Shown here: positions 12,701-24,129 of the stretch, piece after piece
Layout of the letters: each line of letters starts with the position of its first letter
How positions within the stretch are numbered: the stretch's first letter is position 1
Assembly (NCBI GenBank): GCA_964017235.1
Contig: OZ024929.1
Coordinates: 24,983,464-25,047,463 of the forward strand
Direction: 5' to 3'
DNA from: Sabellastarte sp. h YS-2021
Taxonomy: Eukaryota; Annelida; Polychaeta; Sabellida; Sabellidae
DNA length: 64,000 bases
The notes under the pieces: model-generated
The model's database searches: none
What the model was told of the DNA's origin: nothing
What the model saw: the letters and a program-made list of their open reading frames with translations, nothing else
Translations under genes and position numbers: made by a program

Positions 12701-13421
12701 GACACTGTATATCCTGAAAGTGTCCTGATCTTTGAACTGTTTCACTTTTTCTGTATCTCTTGCTGTCAAGGTCAAACAGACTTTCAATTAGGGTCTTATT
12801 TCTCCGTTATTATTGGAATGTCATATAACTTGACGTGTAGAAACTCTTGGGATGTGAATCTTTGGGCAATGTTAGATTAAATCAAATTTTGACCCATGAC
12901 TTTTACTTAATGGTCAAATGACATCACTATCCTGAAGAGTTCTAACAGCCTCAATTGGAGAATTTTCTGTATAATGTACTGAATTGATCGTGGCCTGTGA
13001 TATGCTGTTTTGAGAGGCAATGTCTAGTCGGATACACCTATTTTGTTAAATGAAGTTTGTGTTATCCAAACAAAATATTTTACCAACATGTTCAAATAGT
13101 AGAGATTCTGAGATATATAACACTTAGTGATACCCAATGTTTCAAATACACTATAATTCCAGTGCTGCTGCAGCCAACCAGCGTAAAACCCTCCAGGAGC
13201 GTGAGGCAGCTTACGCCGAGGCAAGGCTACGCATATTTGGCTCTGCATACTCGGAGGAAAGTGACACAACAGGTGCAGGAGACTATACTGAATCGGAGGT
13301 TGCTAGGCAACTTGAAGTTCTTAAAGTTGCAGATGCTACGGAAATTATTCGCCAGCCAAGGGGTCCAGATGGTACCAAAGGGTTCAGTAGTGAGAATACT
13401 AAGCAGTCTGTGGACAGATAA
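3649..13421 (+). CDS. SZRD1: SUZ RNA-binding domain-containing protein 1 (SZRD1), gene span, 5' exon missing
   Basis: Four exons (3649-3704, 3931-4015, 4399-4460, 13163-13421) join in frame across consensus GT-AG introns and give 153 residues ending at a TAA stop at 13419-13421. Recognition rests on ELDRRLENIR at the start (vertebrate SZRD1 has EIDRRLEKK), then VKILKR and LQEREAAYAEARLRIFGSA, which make up the SUZ domain, and a C-terminal EIIRQPRGPDGTKGF matching the SUZ-C motif. SUZ domains bind RNA; the cellular role of SZRD1 is poorly known. Human SZRD1 is about 152 residues with a short first exon encoding an acidic MEDEEVAESWEEA-type start. That exon is not seen here and should lie left of the window, giving a full protein near 170 residues. 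The linker between SUZ and SUZ-C is Ser/Thr/Glu-rich and longer than in vertebrates. The last intron is 8.7 kb and is mostly repeats. Confidence 0.9.
3931..4015 (+). CDS. SZRD1: SZRD1 exon (linker)
   Basis: Acceptor AATTTTTCAG, donor CCCAG|GTTTGT, 85 nt. Encodes a Ser/Gln-rich linker ending in STFQPQ, which leads directly into VKILKR of the next exon, as in vertebrate orthologues (GPPPQIRILKR). Confidence 0.88.
4399..4460 (+). CDS. SZRD1: SZRD1 exon (VKILKR, start of SUZ domain)
   Basis: Acceptor ACTTCTAG, donor AAAAA|GTGAGT, 62 nt. Encodes VKILKRTPNNATDSSSDSSK and ends after two bases of an asparagine codon completed at 13163. Confidence 0.9.
4461..5076. other. Unique-looking intron sequence
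   Basis: First part of the 8.7 kb SZRD1 intron; AT-rich, nothing recognised. Confidence 0.4.
5460..6600. repeat. Tandem array, ~155 bp unit, about 7 copies
   Basis: The unit contains TGAGTAAATC, CTATTGCATTTAGAG, ATGTTATTCAGCTACTTTT and CAGCTATAACATAGT. The GCATTTAGAG motif recurs near 5513, 5686, 5837, 5990, 6148, 6300 and 6460. Single related units lie at 42850-43145 and 49880-50010. Confidence 0.85.
6600..7410. repeat. Tandem array, ~145 bp unit, about 5 copies
   Basis: The unit contains CTTATAACTCGCTTATTATTGG, AAATCATGGGCTGGGAAT (shortened) and CCTTCAAGGTCAAATGAGG. Starts fall near 6700, 6846, 6990, 7137 and 7290. Diverged units recur at 31268-31677 and 31905-32090. Confidence 0.85.
7682..8197. 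other. Intron stretch, nothing recognised
   Basis: AT-rich SZRD1 intron with no repeat or motif that I can support. Confidence 0.35.
8198..8474. mobile_element. MITE with 20-bp terminal inverted repeats (GGGCCCAGTTTCACAAAG family)
   Basis: CAGGGCCCAGTTTCACAAAG at 8198-8217 is exactly mirrored by CTTTGTGAAACTGGGCCCTG at 8455-8474. The inside is rich in TACTA/TAGTA motifs and partly self-complementary. It is 277 bp with no coding capacity. Similar ends are widespread in invertebrate and fish repeats. I could not settle a target-site duplication. Confidence 0.85.
8475..9312. other. Intron stretch, nothing recognised
   Basis: AT-rich SZRD1 intron. The open frame at 8943-9314 is a low-complexity AT-rich run with no recognised family. 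Confidence 0.35.
9803..11870. mobile_element. Inverted-repeat element nested in the tandem array
   Basis: AGGTCATAGGAAGCATTTTT at 9803-9822 is mirrored by AAATGCTTCCTATGACCT ending at 11870. The flanking ~145 bp unit resumes on the right (TTAAAATCTTGTCGGCC), so this is a later insertion. It contains a ~170 bp array at 11103-11588 and a tail shared with 40090-40307. The rest (9825-11095) shows nothing recognised. Confidence 0.6.
11103..11799. repeat. ~170 bp tandem units (3 copies) plus tail, 5'-truncated copy
   Basis: Units contain CCCCAAAAATGGCGGCCATT, CTTAACCGTGCGAGATAGAG and ATTTCGTCGAAATTTTCGAC, spaced 170 bp (GGCGGCC at 11129, 11299, 11469). The tail runs to CGTCCTATTTCTAGTT. The same units and a nearly identical tail occur at 39181-40307, so the two copies are recent relatives. 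Confidence 0.85.
12741..13162. other. End of SZRD1 intron
   Basis: Nothing recognised apart from the splice acceptor CTATAATTCCAG at 13151-13162. Confidence 0.4.
13163..13421 (+). CDS. SZRD1: SZRD1 last coding exon (SUZ core and SUZ-C)
   Basis: Acceptor TATAATTCCAG; the first base completes the split asparagine codon. Encodes AAAANQRKTLQEREAAYAE through EIIRQPRGPDGTKGF to a TAA stop. GC content and CpG are higher than in the surroundings, as expected for conserved coding sequence. Confidence 0.93.
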
Positions 13422-14468
13422 CACGCCAATAGCCAACAGATGATCTCACTGAAATCTTGCTTACAGTCATAAAGCCTTCAACTGCCTGTGATCAAAGACT
13501 TGCTGTGTGTGTTAATTTTCAGCTTTACAAGTCTAAAACCTTCATGTAAAATGAGCTTTATAGCAAACTGAAATGAATTAAGCACACATCAAGTTGTAGA
13601 TGGCCAGGTGGGGTTTTAACATTATGGGGAAATGGGTCAAAGAAGTTAATTTTCACATTTGAGTGATTGGTAAGCATCCATCTGACCATTATTCACTGTG
13701 GCTACTATGACTGTGGATTGCTCAGTGAATATTAAAGTAGTCCATAAAAATTGCTGATATGAACAAGTAAAACTATTGCAAAATGGAAAAATGTGTTTAA
13801 TACTTTGACCATGTAGACTTTGACTAAGGTATTATCACACTTCCAATCATTGTGCACACCTATTTCATGTACCAGTCTAAAATTCTTTATTTTTTGCACA
13901 ATGAACTATCTTTGATACAGTTTATGAGGTTTGCTTGTCAAAGAAATTTGCTACAAACAAATACATTAATGAAATACACCAAAGTAGCTTTACACTTTGT
14001 CCATATTATAAACAAGAAAAAAAAATCAAAACTTTTTACCCAAGATTTGTGTTAGTGTGAATAATTTGAAAAAAAATGTTGTCAACAGTTCTTGTGCATT
14101 TGGATTAAAGTCGTACTTTCAGTCTACCATATAGAACTTTCAGTTGCAATTTCGTGTGGGGCATTAGACAGTGGAAATCCATTTTCCATTCATAACAAAT
14201 AGGTTTGTTTTGTTGCGTGTGAATAAAATGGACTTCACATGTTTTGTTACACAAGTACTATTTGTGCCACAAGTGGATTTAGATCCAGTCTGTGGCTTGT
14301 TTCCATGTGGCTACTGATCATTCTTGCGTTTTATTCCTGTTATGGTTTTATACTTAAAATTTCTGACAAATTATTTCACAGTAGATTCAGTATAAGTTGA
14401 ACCAGTCTACATCAAAGTTATGTATGATTGGAACCAATTTTAAGGTCCCAACACAAGAATATATATGT
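13422..14468. other. Probable SZRD1 3' UTR and flank
   Basis: Follows the stop codon. AT-rich, with no further coding signal. The polyadenylation site could not be fixed. Confidence 0.4.
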
Positions 14469-14956
14469 TACGGGCCGTTTCAGCTCCATGCGCTGTTTCG
14501 ACCTGGCGCACTCAACATGTGCGCCGTTTCAACACTTGATAGTACTACTGTAGATCTTTTATTTGTAAAATATGGCTAGAAACCCAATCGTGGCCTCATA
14601 TTTCCTTAAGTCTGTATGTGCCAAGTGAAATATTGCTACAAAACGTCATTAGTAGTTGCAGTCAAAATAAAATATTTGTCTTGAGTGAGGTTTCAGTAAC
14701 AATTGTTTTCATTGGTTGCTTAATTTAATAACATTTGCAGACGAAAAATAGGCTTGTTGGCTAGACTTTTGTTTGTAAAATATTATTAGAAAATCCATTG
14801 CGGCTTCATATTTCCTTAAGTGTTTGTGTGTACTGTAAAATATTGTCAGATTTTCTAAAATGTAGAAACCCCCATTGTGGCCACGTAAACTAACCATGGT
14901 GTTGAAACGGCACAGTGAGCCGTTTCGACCCGGCGCTGGTGTCTAAACGGCCCGAT
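14469..14956. mobile_element. Foldback element, GCCGTTTCGAC units
   Basis: The left arm (14469-14535) carries CGGGCCGTTTCAG, GCTGTTTCGACCTGGCGC and GCGCCGTTTCAACAC. The right arm (about 14900-14956) carries the mirror set GTTGAAACGGC, GCCGTTTCGACCCGGCGC and AAACGGCCCG. The interior has three diverged copies of a ~130 bp segment (TCATATTTCCTTAAGT). It is about 490 bp with no coding capacity. Confidence 0.7.
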
Positions 14957-16283
14957 ACATATACACATGTACTGGTTTTGTAGGAATGAGTGAAAGTAAG
15001 GCATAGCTACAACCAAGTCCTATGGATATTACATGTTCTAGTTATACAGAGTCTATTGTATTTCAGTTAATTGCAACATCCAAATAAAGGCCATCTGTAA
15101 AACACACTGGATTTGAATTAAGCTGGCAAACGCCTGGACTCCATGTCACTATTTCAGGGAAACTTCAGTTGTGAGTATATTTTAGCTTCAGGAAAATATT
15201 AGTAACAGGTGGAATTAAAGGTCAGTTTGAAAGTTTTATTATGTTATTGAAGTATTTTTAGTGCTGTGAATTCATTTGGAAACTTAGGTTTGATGTTTGG
15301 TATCTGTACAAGCTTGTAAACTTTGATCTAGTTCGATCATTGCCGTATGTTTTCAAAAGCAGTAAAAATACAGAAATCCAACATAAAACCTTGTCAATTT
15401 GTTGAAAATATGTAAAAACATAAAACCATAGATATTTGCGGAAAATTTCACCGAAAGTTTCATAGTCGGGTGTAAATAGCATCCTTTGATGTTGATGATT
15501 TCTAAATGCTTTACAGAGTCCAAACTTCAGACTTTTGAAACAAACTTTGTTTTCAGGGCAGTCAATGAGCGAACTATCAAACTTTTACCACAAACATCAT
15601 CGCAAAACTAATTATGCAGCATAAATTCAGATTGCCAGATTAATAAAACATTCAAGTTCTGAAAGCATTTTGCCACATACAAATATGTGCTAACAATATT
15701 TCTTGGGCTTACATTTTGCCTCTACTAGTTGCCATATATGTACAATTGTTCAGTTATTTATTTTGTAAATTGTAATATATGTGGATGACATTCTGTTTTA
15801 TATGAACAGATCAGAATAATATTCGTGTAATATATTTTGTACATTCTGTTTTATAGTTTATATGTACATATATTTTGTAGCATGTAACTAGTTCAGCTGG
15901 GCTAGAATTTTTACATAATTAGGTTACTTTTATTTTAGTTATAAAACCTGATATCAATATAATTCGTATATCTTAGAATAAGGCTGTGTTTCCATGTGTG
16001 CGATTTGCAATCAACAGATGTTATTTTCTATGTCTTTTTGAAGGGATAACCAGTGTCTTAACATATCCAGACAATTTGTGAATGGTAATGTAAAGTTTTG
16101 TAAACAGGGTCTCAATTTGTCAGAATCAAGAAGCAATTTGTTTGTCATTTCTAGAAATTTCTGTGTAAAAATTCTTGTCATAAGCAACATTTGGCTTATG
16201 GCAAAATTTTAATTTGTCTATGAACTTTTCTTTTTTTTGTTTCTATCCAATACTCTTACTTTGAAAAGTGAATACACTGCACC
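14957..16283. other. Intergenic stretch, nothing recognised
   Basis: AT-rich; no exon or repeat that I can support. Confidence 0.35.
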
Positions 16284-16299
16284 ATTTAACACTGTGTAA

Positions 16300-16527
16300 G
16301 GGTGCCACAGTGGCAGAGTGGTAACACCTCCCACCTGTGAGATCAGAGTTCGAATCCCGGCCTGACCTCAAGTGGGAAAGCTGGTAGTTGCTTGCCATTG
16401 GTCGGCAGTTTATAGTACAGAACCTTGACCAGCGGTATGTACTGGTTTCCTCTGCCCATAAAACTACCAGTTGTGATATGACTTGTACAGTGTGTTGAAA
16501 GTTATGTTAAAACCCAAATAAATAAAA
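16300..16527 (+). mobile_element. tRNA-derived SINE, copy 1
   Basis: Pol III box A (TGGCAGAGTGGTAAC) and box B (GAGTTCGAATCCCGG) are followed by a conserved body (GGGAAAGCTGGTAGTTGCTT, GGTCGGCAGTTTA, TTTCCTCTGCCC) and a tail of AAATAAAT repeats. A perfect 16 bp target-site duplication, ATTTAACACTGTGTAA, flanks it at 16284-16299 and 16528-16543, which suggests a fairly recent insertion. Confidence 0.95.
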
Positions 16528-16543
16528 ATTTAACACTGTGTAA

Positions 16544-18176
16544 TGCTTTAGATCCCTCTGGTCACATTTTTTGCCTGTTCATAGAAAGTGCTGAAAAAAT
16601 AAATGGTTAAACATAATATTTATTTTGTGCCAAAAATTTTAAAATTTGGTCCCTGTAGAATTGGCATTATTCACTCACTTGGGTATACAGGCGTTGCAAA
16701 TTGTGTTAACAGATTACACATGGAAATGTAGCCCTAATGTTTTCTGCTATGGCTATATATTCAATTGTATAAAAGAATGAATGACCAACAGTACTGGGAA
16801 ATCAATTGTGACGTTTCGGTTCAATGTTTAGTATTTCGAAAGACAGCAAAATTCCAGTAGGATAGAACATCTGACAAATGCTTTCAAAACTAGTTTATGT
16901 ACAGAAATGTATCATAAAATCTTGTAGGCATGGTAAAATTGTGTTTAAAAACATATTATCCATAGATATTTTTAAATAAACTACACCATATTTAACATAG
17001 TTTTTGTAGTTAGAAAAAAAAAAGTATCTTTGCACCATGCTGGTGATTTCTAAGATTTCCAGACATTTAAACCAAATTTCTTTTGGGGTAGTTATCAAAC
17101 AAGTATTGCACTTTTATAAACATCATCACAGTAGTATTATCTAGTTGGAGATCTTCCATATCACTGAGTAAATAAATCTAAATTTTAAGTCCCACCCAAC
17201 AAAAACCAAAAATAAACTTCACAAAAGTTGGTTTGGGCAATAATTATATGTTTTATGTTTCAGTCAATTTCAGGTTACTTTGTATATCCAGATTTAGCAT
17301 AAGTTTGCAGTTTGTAGTGGCTTCTACATGTTTTTATCAAAGTCATTCTATGTGCAGCATATTTTGTTGTCAGTGGGACATAAGCAGAGGAACCACAGTG
17401 GCAATATTACGGGAAGGTTTCATATAAAAGGTTATTATTACTTTAGATGTAACTAGTTAGCTGGTAGGGTCTAGACTTATACCAAACTAAACTGGTGAAA
17501 TGTCTCCTTAGCTTCTGGCAGATACTTTTTTTTTTTTTTTTTTTTTTCCCAGCAGAATTCATTTTTATTCACCCTTTTTGCACAGATTTGAGCCTTACCC
17601 TGGCAGATACTTTTGGTTTGGGAGTACATGTACTTCCTAAAGCAAGCTGGGGGGGAGGGGGGGGAAGATTTACATGGTATTGCCATGCACAGTACTGTAT
17701 TTATTCTAGGAATTTACGAAAGTTTTCTTTTGCAACAAAATCATTTCATATGAATTTATACAATCGTCGATAGTACAGGAACACATGTAAATGCTTAAGA
17801 ACTTTATGGGATGCTTTATTTAGTACAGTTTAATAATTGAAATCATGCTTTGCTCATTCACAGGTTTGCATTACCTCAGTTCAAAGGGTTTGCAAATCAC
17901 AATTGCTTTGAGTCAACATTTGTATAATGTATTTGGTTCATGTTATTTCTTATTAATAAAAACTGAGATGGATCTCTCTGGTCTTAGTAATTTCATTGCA
18001 ATAACTTCATTGCAAGTAATTTCATGTTTTCAATACCTGATTTCTGGTATATTCAATACTTTGTCAAATGTCTGGTAATTACCCATCATAATTCAATGGT
18101 ATAAATATATGATATTTGTAGCTTAATACAATCGGAGAAATCCCAGGGAAATCCCAGTAAGATGCAGGTGTCAATG
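16544..18176. other. Intergenic stretch with a poly-T run
   Basis: Nothing coding. A run of about 22 T lies at 17525-17548 and a G-rich run at 17649-17665. The open frames 17477-17773 are products of these runs. Confidence 0.4.
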
Positions 18177-18178
18177 TA

Positions 18179-19606
18179 TATGTTACAGTAAATATGTGAA
18201 ATCAGTAAATACGCATATTTACTGAAATTTTCATTCACTGATTTGGTCAGTAAATACGCGTATTCCCTAAAAATTTCAGTAAATACGCATATTTAGTCCA
18301 ATCATAGAGAAGACTTCATATCTTTAATAGTTGGGTGTCATCTACTATGTCTTTATATTAACAGTTATTTAAAACTTTAAATGGCTTTGTCATTCATCAG
18401 TTTATAATTTCAAAAGCAGTTGTATGTGATATGTGATACAAACTTGTAATTTTTGTTTCATTTAAAATAAATTGTACTGAAAATCAACAAGTTTATAAAT
18501 TTAAATATCCAAATATTTGTCAAATTATGATACTTGATGTATAAGGAACATCAAGCAAGGTAATAAGATTAAGATATATTTCTTGTTCAAGAACTGAATT
18601 TCACTGTAGTTTTAACAATGTGTTTTAACTATGTATTTGTTTTTCAAAGGTCACCAATAAAATTTAGATCTGTAATTAGGGTTGAATAAAATGTCCCTGT
18701 TGTCCCTTTAATACAGAAAGCCACACCACAACCATAGAACCCTTAAAACAGATTAAGACCCTCAGAAAGACTATGCTTAAGTCCAATTAGGGGCTAGCTG
18801 GCCTTTTCAATGTTTGTAACAATTATTTGATCAAGTAGCCAGTACCTACATTAAAGTCATATATCTACCAGAAAATAGCAAAATATTAAGCCTTGATTGA
18901 AGTAAAATAAAGAAACCACTTCCTGGTAATCTCTGGTTAACAATAGATTCTTAAGAATACATGTGGCTTTGTTTGGGTGTAAATCATTTTGTTTTAAATG
19001 ATTGGGGAAAATTTCTGTTGAATGTATAGTTAAAATATGTTAAAATTTTGAAACTCAGATTTAAATTAATTTCTATAACTTCATGTATTGCCAATAAAAA
19101 CACTTTTTATGAATCAGTCACATAAAAATGGTGAAAAGTTAAATGATCTTTAATCATATGTATGTATGTCATGGGTGCTTTGTAGCTATGGGATTGAAAA
19201 TAATATAAGCTTAAATGAAATATTTACTGAAAGCACTTACCTAAAGTTTGTAAACATAAATATATAAAAGTCTAGTGCTATTTTTCCAACATAAAATTTT
19301 GGATATAATGTATTGTAAAATGAGGTTTGCTTATTGCTAAGTATGTTCTAAAAGTCAACAGAGTAAAATGTTCCAATATAATGTATATTTTGGTTTACAG
19401 TTCAATATTATATATATTTACAACCAGTGAACATCAAAGTTTCAATTCACATATTCACTGAAAGTCAAACCAGTAAACTTGTGAAATAACACAGGTCATA
19501 AATCAGTAAATACGCGTATTTACTGAAAATTTTAGGGAATACGCATATTTACTGAAATTTCAGTAAATACACGTATTTACTGATTTTGCATATTTACTGT
19601 AACATA
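18179..19606. mobile_element. Foldback element, CAGTAAATACGCGTATTTAC units
   Basis: TATGTTACAGTAAATATG at the left end is mirrored by CATATTTACTGTAACATA at the right end, flanked by TA on both sides (18177-18178, 19607-19608) as in Tc1/mariner-type elements. Each ~110-125 bp arm (18179-18300, 19500-19606) is a run of the self-complementary unit CAGTAAATACGCGTATTTAC with small variations. The 1.2 kb middle shows no coding region or further repeat. Confidence 0.8.
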
Positions 19607-19612
19607 TATGTA

Positions 19613-20652
19613 TGTTATGTACAAGTTGAGATTTTGTACAAGTTGCAACTTGTACAAGCAGTTTGTACAAGGTGCAACTCGTACAAGATTGGCTGTATGT
19701 ACAAATTTTGTACCTGTTCAAGTTGCAACTTGTACAAGCTTCATATTTTATCAGTTGAACAGTGTATTTCAATGAATTTATACTTTCAAATTCATAAAAT
19801 CATAATATCTGATCTTCATGAATGTCAAATTCACTGTAAAATTATATTCTTAGATGGGTATGCAAACTGGTGACCCACATATTTTCAGAAGTTTGTTGAC
19901 AATTTGCTGCACTTGTTTTGAGTATACATGTATTTATATTATTTTGAAAGTTGGAGTCACACTAGCCTAACTGAAGCCTGTATCTGACTTTAAGGTGTGT
20001 TCGTAGTGGTAAACTTATCAGTTCTAACCACTTTTTCTTTTAAGAATTATCCTAACCTTATCTATTCCATAACAAAGAAATCAAAATAATTCTTTTATAA
20101 CACCACATCTGAATTTTAAGGACATGCAAGGATTTAATAACTTAAAGGCATGTTTCAGTTACGATTATGCACAAACTATCATTTGTTCTTTGATGTTTTA
20201 CCTTACCCACTTATGATCCTAGTTTATTGCCTTGAGGTAAATCACATATTCTTGATGTTACAGGAAGCTACAGCAAAACATTAAAATATTAATAGCTTCT
20301 TTTTTATGTTAAGTGTTACTGGCAAAAATTTTCAAGGTTTTCTGTAAATTCAGTTATGTTTTTATGGAAAAATTATATATACTTGACACTCTCACATTAA
20401 TTGGATATTTGTACACATAAAATCAAGTATATTTTCAATCTTATTGTTAATGTAACCAAATTTCTTTTTTAATCCAAATTGTACAACATTATTGTACAAG
20501 TTGGGTTTTAATGGTGAAATTCTGGTCAAGTTACAGATGACAGCCAATCTTGTACAAGTTGCAACAGGTACAAACTACTGGTACAAGTTGCACCTTGTAC
20601 AGACTTTTTGTGTGAGTTGCAACTTGTATAAAATCTCAACTTGTACATAACC
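19613..20652. mobile_element. Foldback element, TACAAGTTGCAACTTGTAC units
   Basis: The left arm (19613-19740) starts GGTTATGTACAAG-like and runs through repeats of TACAAGTTGCAACTTGTAC to GATTGGCTGT. The right arm (20535-20652) is the mirror, in the same order, from ACAGCCAATCTTGTAC to CTTGTACATAACC. The unit is itself a palindrome. The left arm starts within ten bases of the preceding foldback element's right end. No coding capacity. Confidence 0.8.
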
Positions 20653-22324
20653 AATATACACAAAAAAGGTATTTTAAGTGCACTTTTGCTTGTTTTTATT
20701 GCATTAAAATGCTTGCACAAACATGACACGATATCATTAGACAACATTGCATTTATCATGATAAATATCAAGGTACTCCTGTTTAATGTATTTCATTGAA
20801 TTGCGATAAAAATAATTTTTGTGTTGTCAAATCTGACAAGTGGCAACTTGCACAAAATTCAGTTTGCATTTCCCATGAATCAACATTAATCGTAAAATAT
20901 GTCTTTGCCAATAGACCACCACCTATTTTCCAGTTCTGTGTTAACTTTCTTCAGTAAACTAAATAGCTAAATTATGTCTATTTGAAGTGCATATTTTTTG
21001 TAGCATAGCATTTTAAATGTTCTTCTTTGAAGACAGAATCTTAAATATTCTGCCGTAAACGCTTTGTGACCAACAAATTGTTTTCATTTATAGTTTTAAA
21101 AAAATGTTTTCAAAAGACAGATGTACATATTTTACAAAAATTGTGAATGACCAAAACACATTGAAGTATTCATCACAGTTTATTTTTCCAGCCAAGTCCT
21201 TTTGAGATACTTTATAGATGTCAGTGTTTCTTTTGGGCTCTTCACTCAAATAAAAGGTGCTAGTCTTTATCTGCTGAAGTCAGTTCTATATTTAATATGA
21301 CAATGCTTCTAAAACCAATTTAATGTTATATTTTTCCTAATCACTGGATGCTACTATATTGACTTTAATAACAGATCTAATTTCTCCAAAACTCAAGAAT
21401 ATGAAAATTCTAATTTGCAAATAGAATCATCACAGTTTTCAGAAAGAAGCAATATTTACTAACTTTGCAATTTTTCAAGGTATCCACAGCTTCATTACAC
21501 ACTTACAAAAACCATTGTACATTTGAATATTTTTTTCTTTATGTGTAAAACCGATCATTGCAGATCAGGCTTTTATGCTTTCCAATGATTTAGGAAGAAT
21601 ATGTTGCTAGTATATACAAGATAGCCTTTGATGTAGTATTTAAAATATAAGATAAATATTGGAGTAATGGAATTTATGTTGAAATTTTTTATACAAATAT
21701 TTTACAGAATGAAATTTTAGAAATTTATTTTCTCTTTAGAAAATTTAAAATAATTGTATTTGAAATTGTGTATTGATTTTAATAAGTTAACCATTCTGTA
21801 ACATGTTGACAAGATTGCTATGACCTTTTAAAAAGGTTTTAATAACTTTCATTTTACGTATCTTGAACAAAACTTTTTGAATAATGTACCATTTCTATCT
21901 CTTATACCACATGCGGACAGACTAATGTACTAGTTTTCGTTTGTAAATACATATTGTACAGGAAGTTGTTAGATATTTGTCATAATAAAATATGATATAA
22001 AAAACTTGTTTAGAAATTTGTTGTCCTGCCAGATTAAATAAGTTTGAATCTTTATAAAATGTTATTTCTCCTTATACTGCTTGAATGTTATTATATAACC
22101 GAGTCAAAATTTTCAAAACAATTAAGTTTACCATCAAAAGTGGACACTTGTTTCAGAAAGGTATTGCCACCGCATTATTGTCTTGCATTAATATCTCCCT
22201 TAATGTAAAGGATCCATCAAAATGAATTTTGGCAGTTATCATCTATAGGCGCGGAAATTTTTTTTTTGACATTTAAAAATTTGACCTTTATCAAGGTCAC
22301 ATGATCAAAACAAGTTTATATCTT
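20653..22324. other. Intergenic stretch, nothing recognised
   Basis: AT-rich, with a few stray TTGCAACTTG-like motifs near 20840. No gene or repeat structure. Confidence 0.35.
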
Positions 22325-22329
22325 GAACT

Positions 22330-23650
22330 TGTTATCCCACAGCCTTCAAGGGCTGCCGTGGTATTGTTTTCATCCATGGTGTCCGGATGGGTGGGTGGGC
22401 AGCGGAAAAAGTTTGTCTGGGCTGTATCTCAGAAACCCCGTAAGGTGTAGGAAGTTGATACTTGGTAAGGACATTGGTTAAAGAGTGTAGGTGTGCAACG
22501 TCTTGGTGTGACCTTGATTTGACCTTGCCATAGTAACCTTGACCTATAAAATCTTGTCTGGGTTATATCTCGGAAACTGTAAGGTGTAGGAAGTTGATAC
22601 TTGGTAGGGATATTGGTTAGGGGCAATAGGTGTGCAATGTCATGGTGTGACTTTGATTTGAACTTTGACCTTGCTGTTGTGACCTTGACCTATAAAATCT
22701 TGTCTGGACTATAGCTCGGCAACCGTAAGGTGTAGGAAGTTCATATTTGGTAGGGACATTGGTTAAGGGGTGTAGGTGTGCAACGTCATGGTGTGACCTT
22801 GATTTGACCTTACTGTAGTGACCTTGACCTATAAAATCTTTTCTGGGCTATATCTTGGAAACTGTAAGGTGCAGGAAGTTGGTACTTGGTAGGGACATTG
22901 GTTAGGGTTTGTGGTGTAGGTGTGCGGTGTCATTGTGTGACCTTGATTTAACCTTTGACCTTGCTATACTGAGCTTGAGCTCGAAATTCTTGTCCATGCT
23001 ATATCTTGGAAACAGTATGTAGGAAGGTGATACATGGTAGGGACATTGGATTGGGGGTTTAGGGGTGCAACATCATGGTGTGACCTTGATTTGACCTTTT
23101 CGTAGTAACCTTGAGTTTGAATATCTTGTCTAGGCTGTATCTCAGAAACTGTAAGGTGTAGGAAGTTTATATTTGGTAGGGGCATTTGTTAGGGAGTGTA
23201 GGTGTGCAACGTCATGGTATGACCTTGATTTGACCTGTGAAAATCTTATTCCCTTATTGCCTTTTCAGGTTGATTTATGATCCAAATGGGTTAGATTGCT
23301 TAAGTGCTCAGTTATTGCTTGATGTCTCTTTTTATTTTTTGCAATTAGAGCTTTGGATTGTATTGGGCGGTTACAGCAAACCATTGGCTGGAGTTCAAAA
23401 ACCACATAAACTTGGTCAATTTTTATATAAATGTACAAGATATTGATCTTCCAATACAGCTGCAGCAAATTCCTTTTTTGGGCCTTATTACTACAAAGTT
23501 TGCCTGACGTCTACATGTACACAAGTGCTTATGCACCCCCCACCTCCGCCTGTACAAACATCAACCTCATTTGTGCATTCCACCAGCCCTTAGCTTTACC
23601 ATATTTTAACCATTATACACTTTACTTGCTGTAGGGCGCTTCGTTTCTGG
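22330..23650. mobile_element. Tandem-repeat element, six ~145 bp units
   Basis: The head TTCATCCATGGTGTCCGGAT and GGGTGGGTGGG is followed by about six units (GTAAGGTGTAGGAAGTTGAT, TAGGGACATTGGTTAGGG, GTGTGACCTTGATTTGACC) with starts near 22443, 22591, 22727, 22870, 23020 and 23156. It then runs into a shared-looking tail ending TAGGGCGCTTCG near 23640. The same unit occurs at 9560, 11880, 45660 and, inverted, at 32800. The ends are approximate. Confidence 0.7.
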
Positions 23651-24129
23651 CTTTGCAACATTTTTTATCTTGTTTATTTTAAAATATTGATGAAATGTAT
23701 TTCCAAAACAAGCAGTGAGGTGAGGGTCATAACTTTGTTCCTTTGAACTTGAATGTAATTTCTTTTTTCCTTATTTCCACTTCTTTTTATTGCACTTTCT
23801 CTACTTGTATTGCAGCTAATTTGCAGTTATTCATGAAAATATCAGGGGAGTCTTGTAATCACTGTTCATCGTAATCACATTCTGGCATGGTATTTATACA
23901 GCTGAAGGAGAAATCTATTTAAAGGTCATTGTATTGCGGATAGTTGTTAATGGAAAGATACACTTAAGAAAACATTAATCTATTCATAATACATCCCATT
24001 TCTTGAAAGAATGATAGTGAATTGTTTGATAGATTTACTGATATTCGTGTATTTCAGTAACTAACGATTATATCATTAATAATACATTAAAACTAAATGT
24101 TTAGCATTCATATCGACTGAATTGGTGAC
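23651..24129. other. Intergenic stretch, nothing recognised
   Basis: AT-rich, no features. Confidence 0.35.

Larger units (their letters stand above)
9313..12740. mobile_element. Tandem-repeat element with a nested insertion
   Basis: Its head (GTGCTTATTTGTTTTCATGT, TTTGACTGATCACC, GGGATACTTTG) matches the head of the element at 47534. About six ~145 bp units (GGTGTAGGAAGTTGATACTTGG... TGTGACCTTGA) lie at 9560-9800 and 11880-12400, split by an element at 9803-11870. The tail (TTTGAGACATA, TATCACAAAG, AATAAATTTTACAG; about 12430-12740) is shared with 46180-46470. No coding capacity. Confidence 0.65.

Noticed and set aside
16300-16400. tRNA gene (boxes A and B present)
   Set aside because: No acceptor or anticodon arm can be folded with confidence, and the sequence continues into a SINE body repeated five times in the window.
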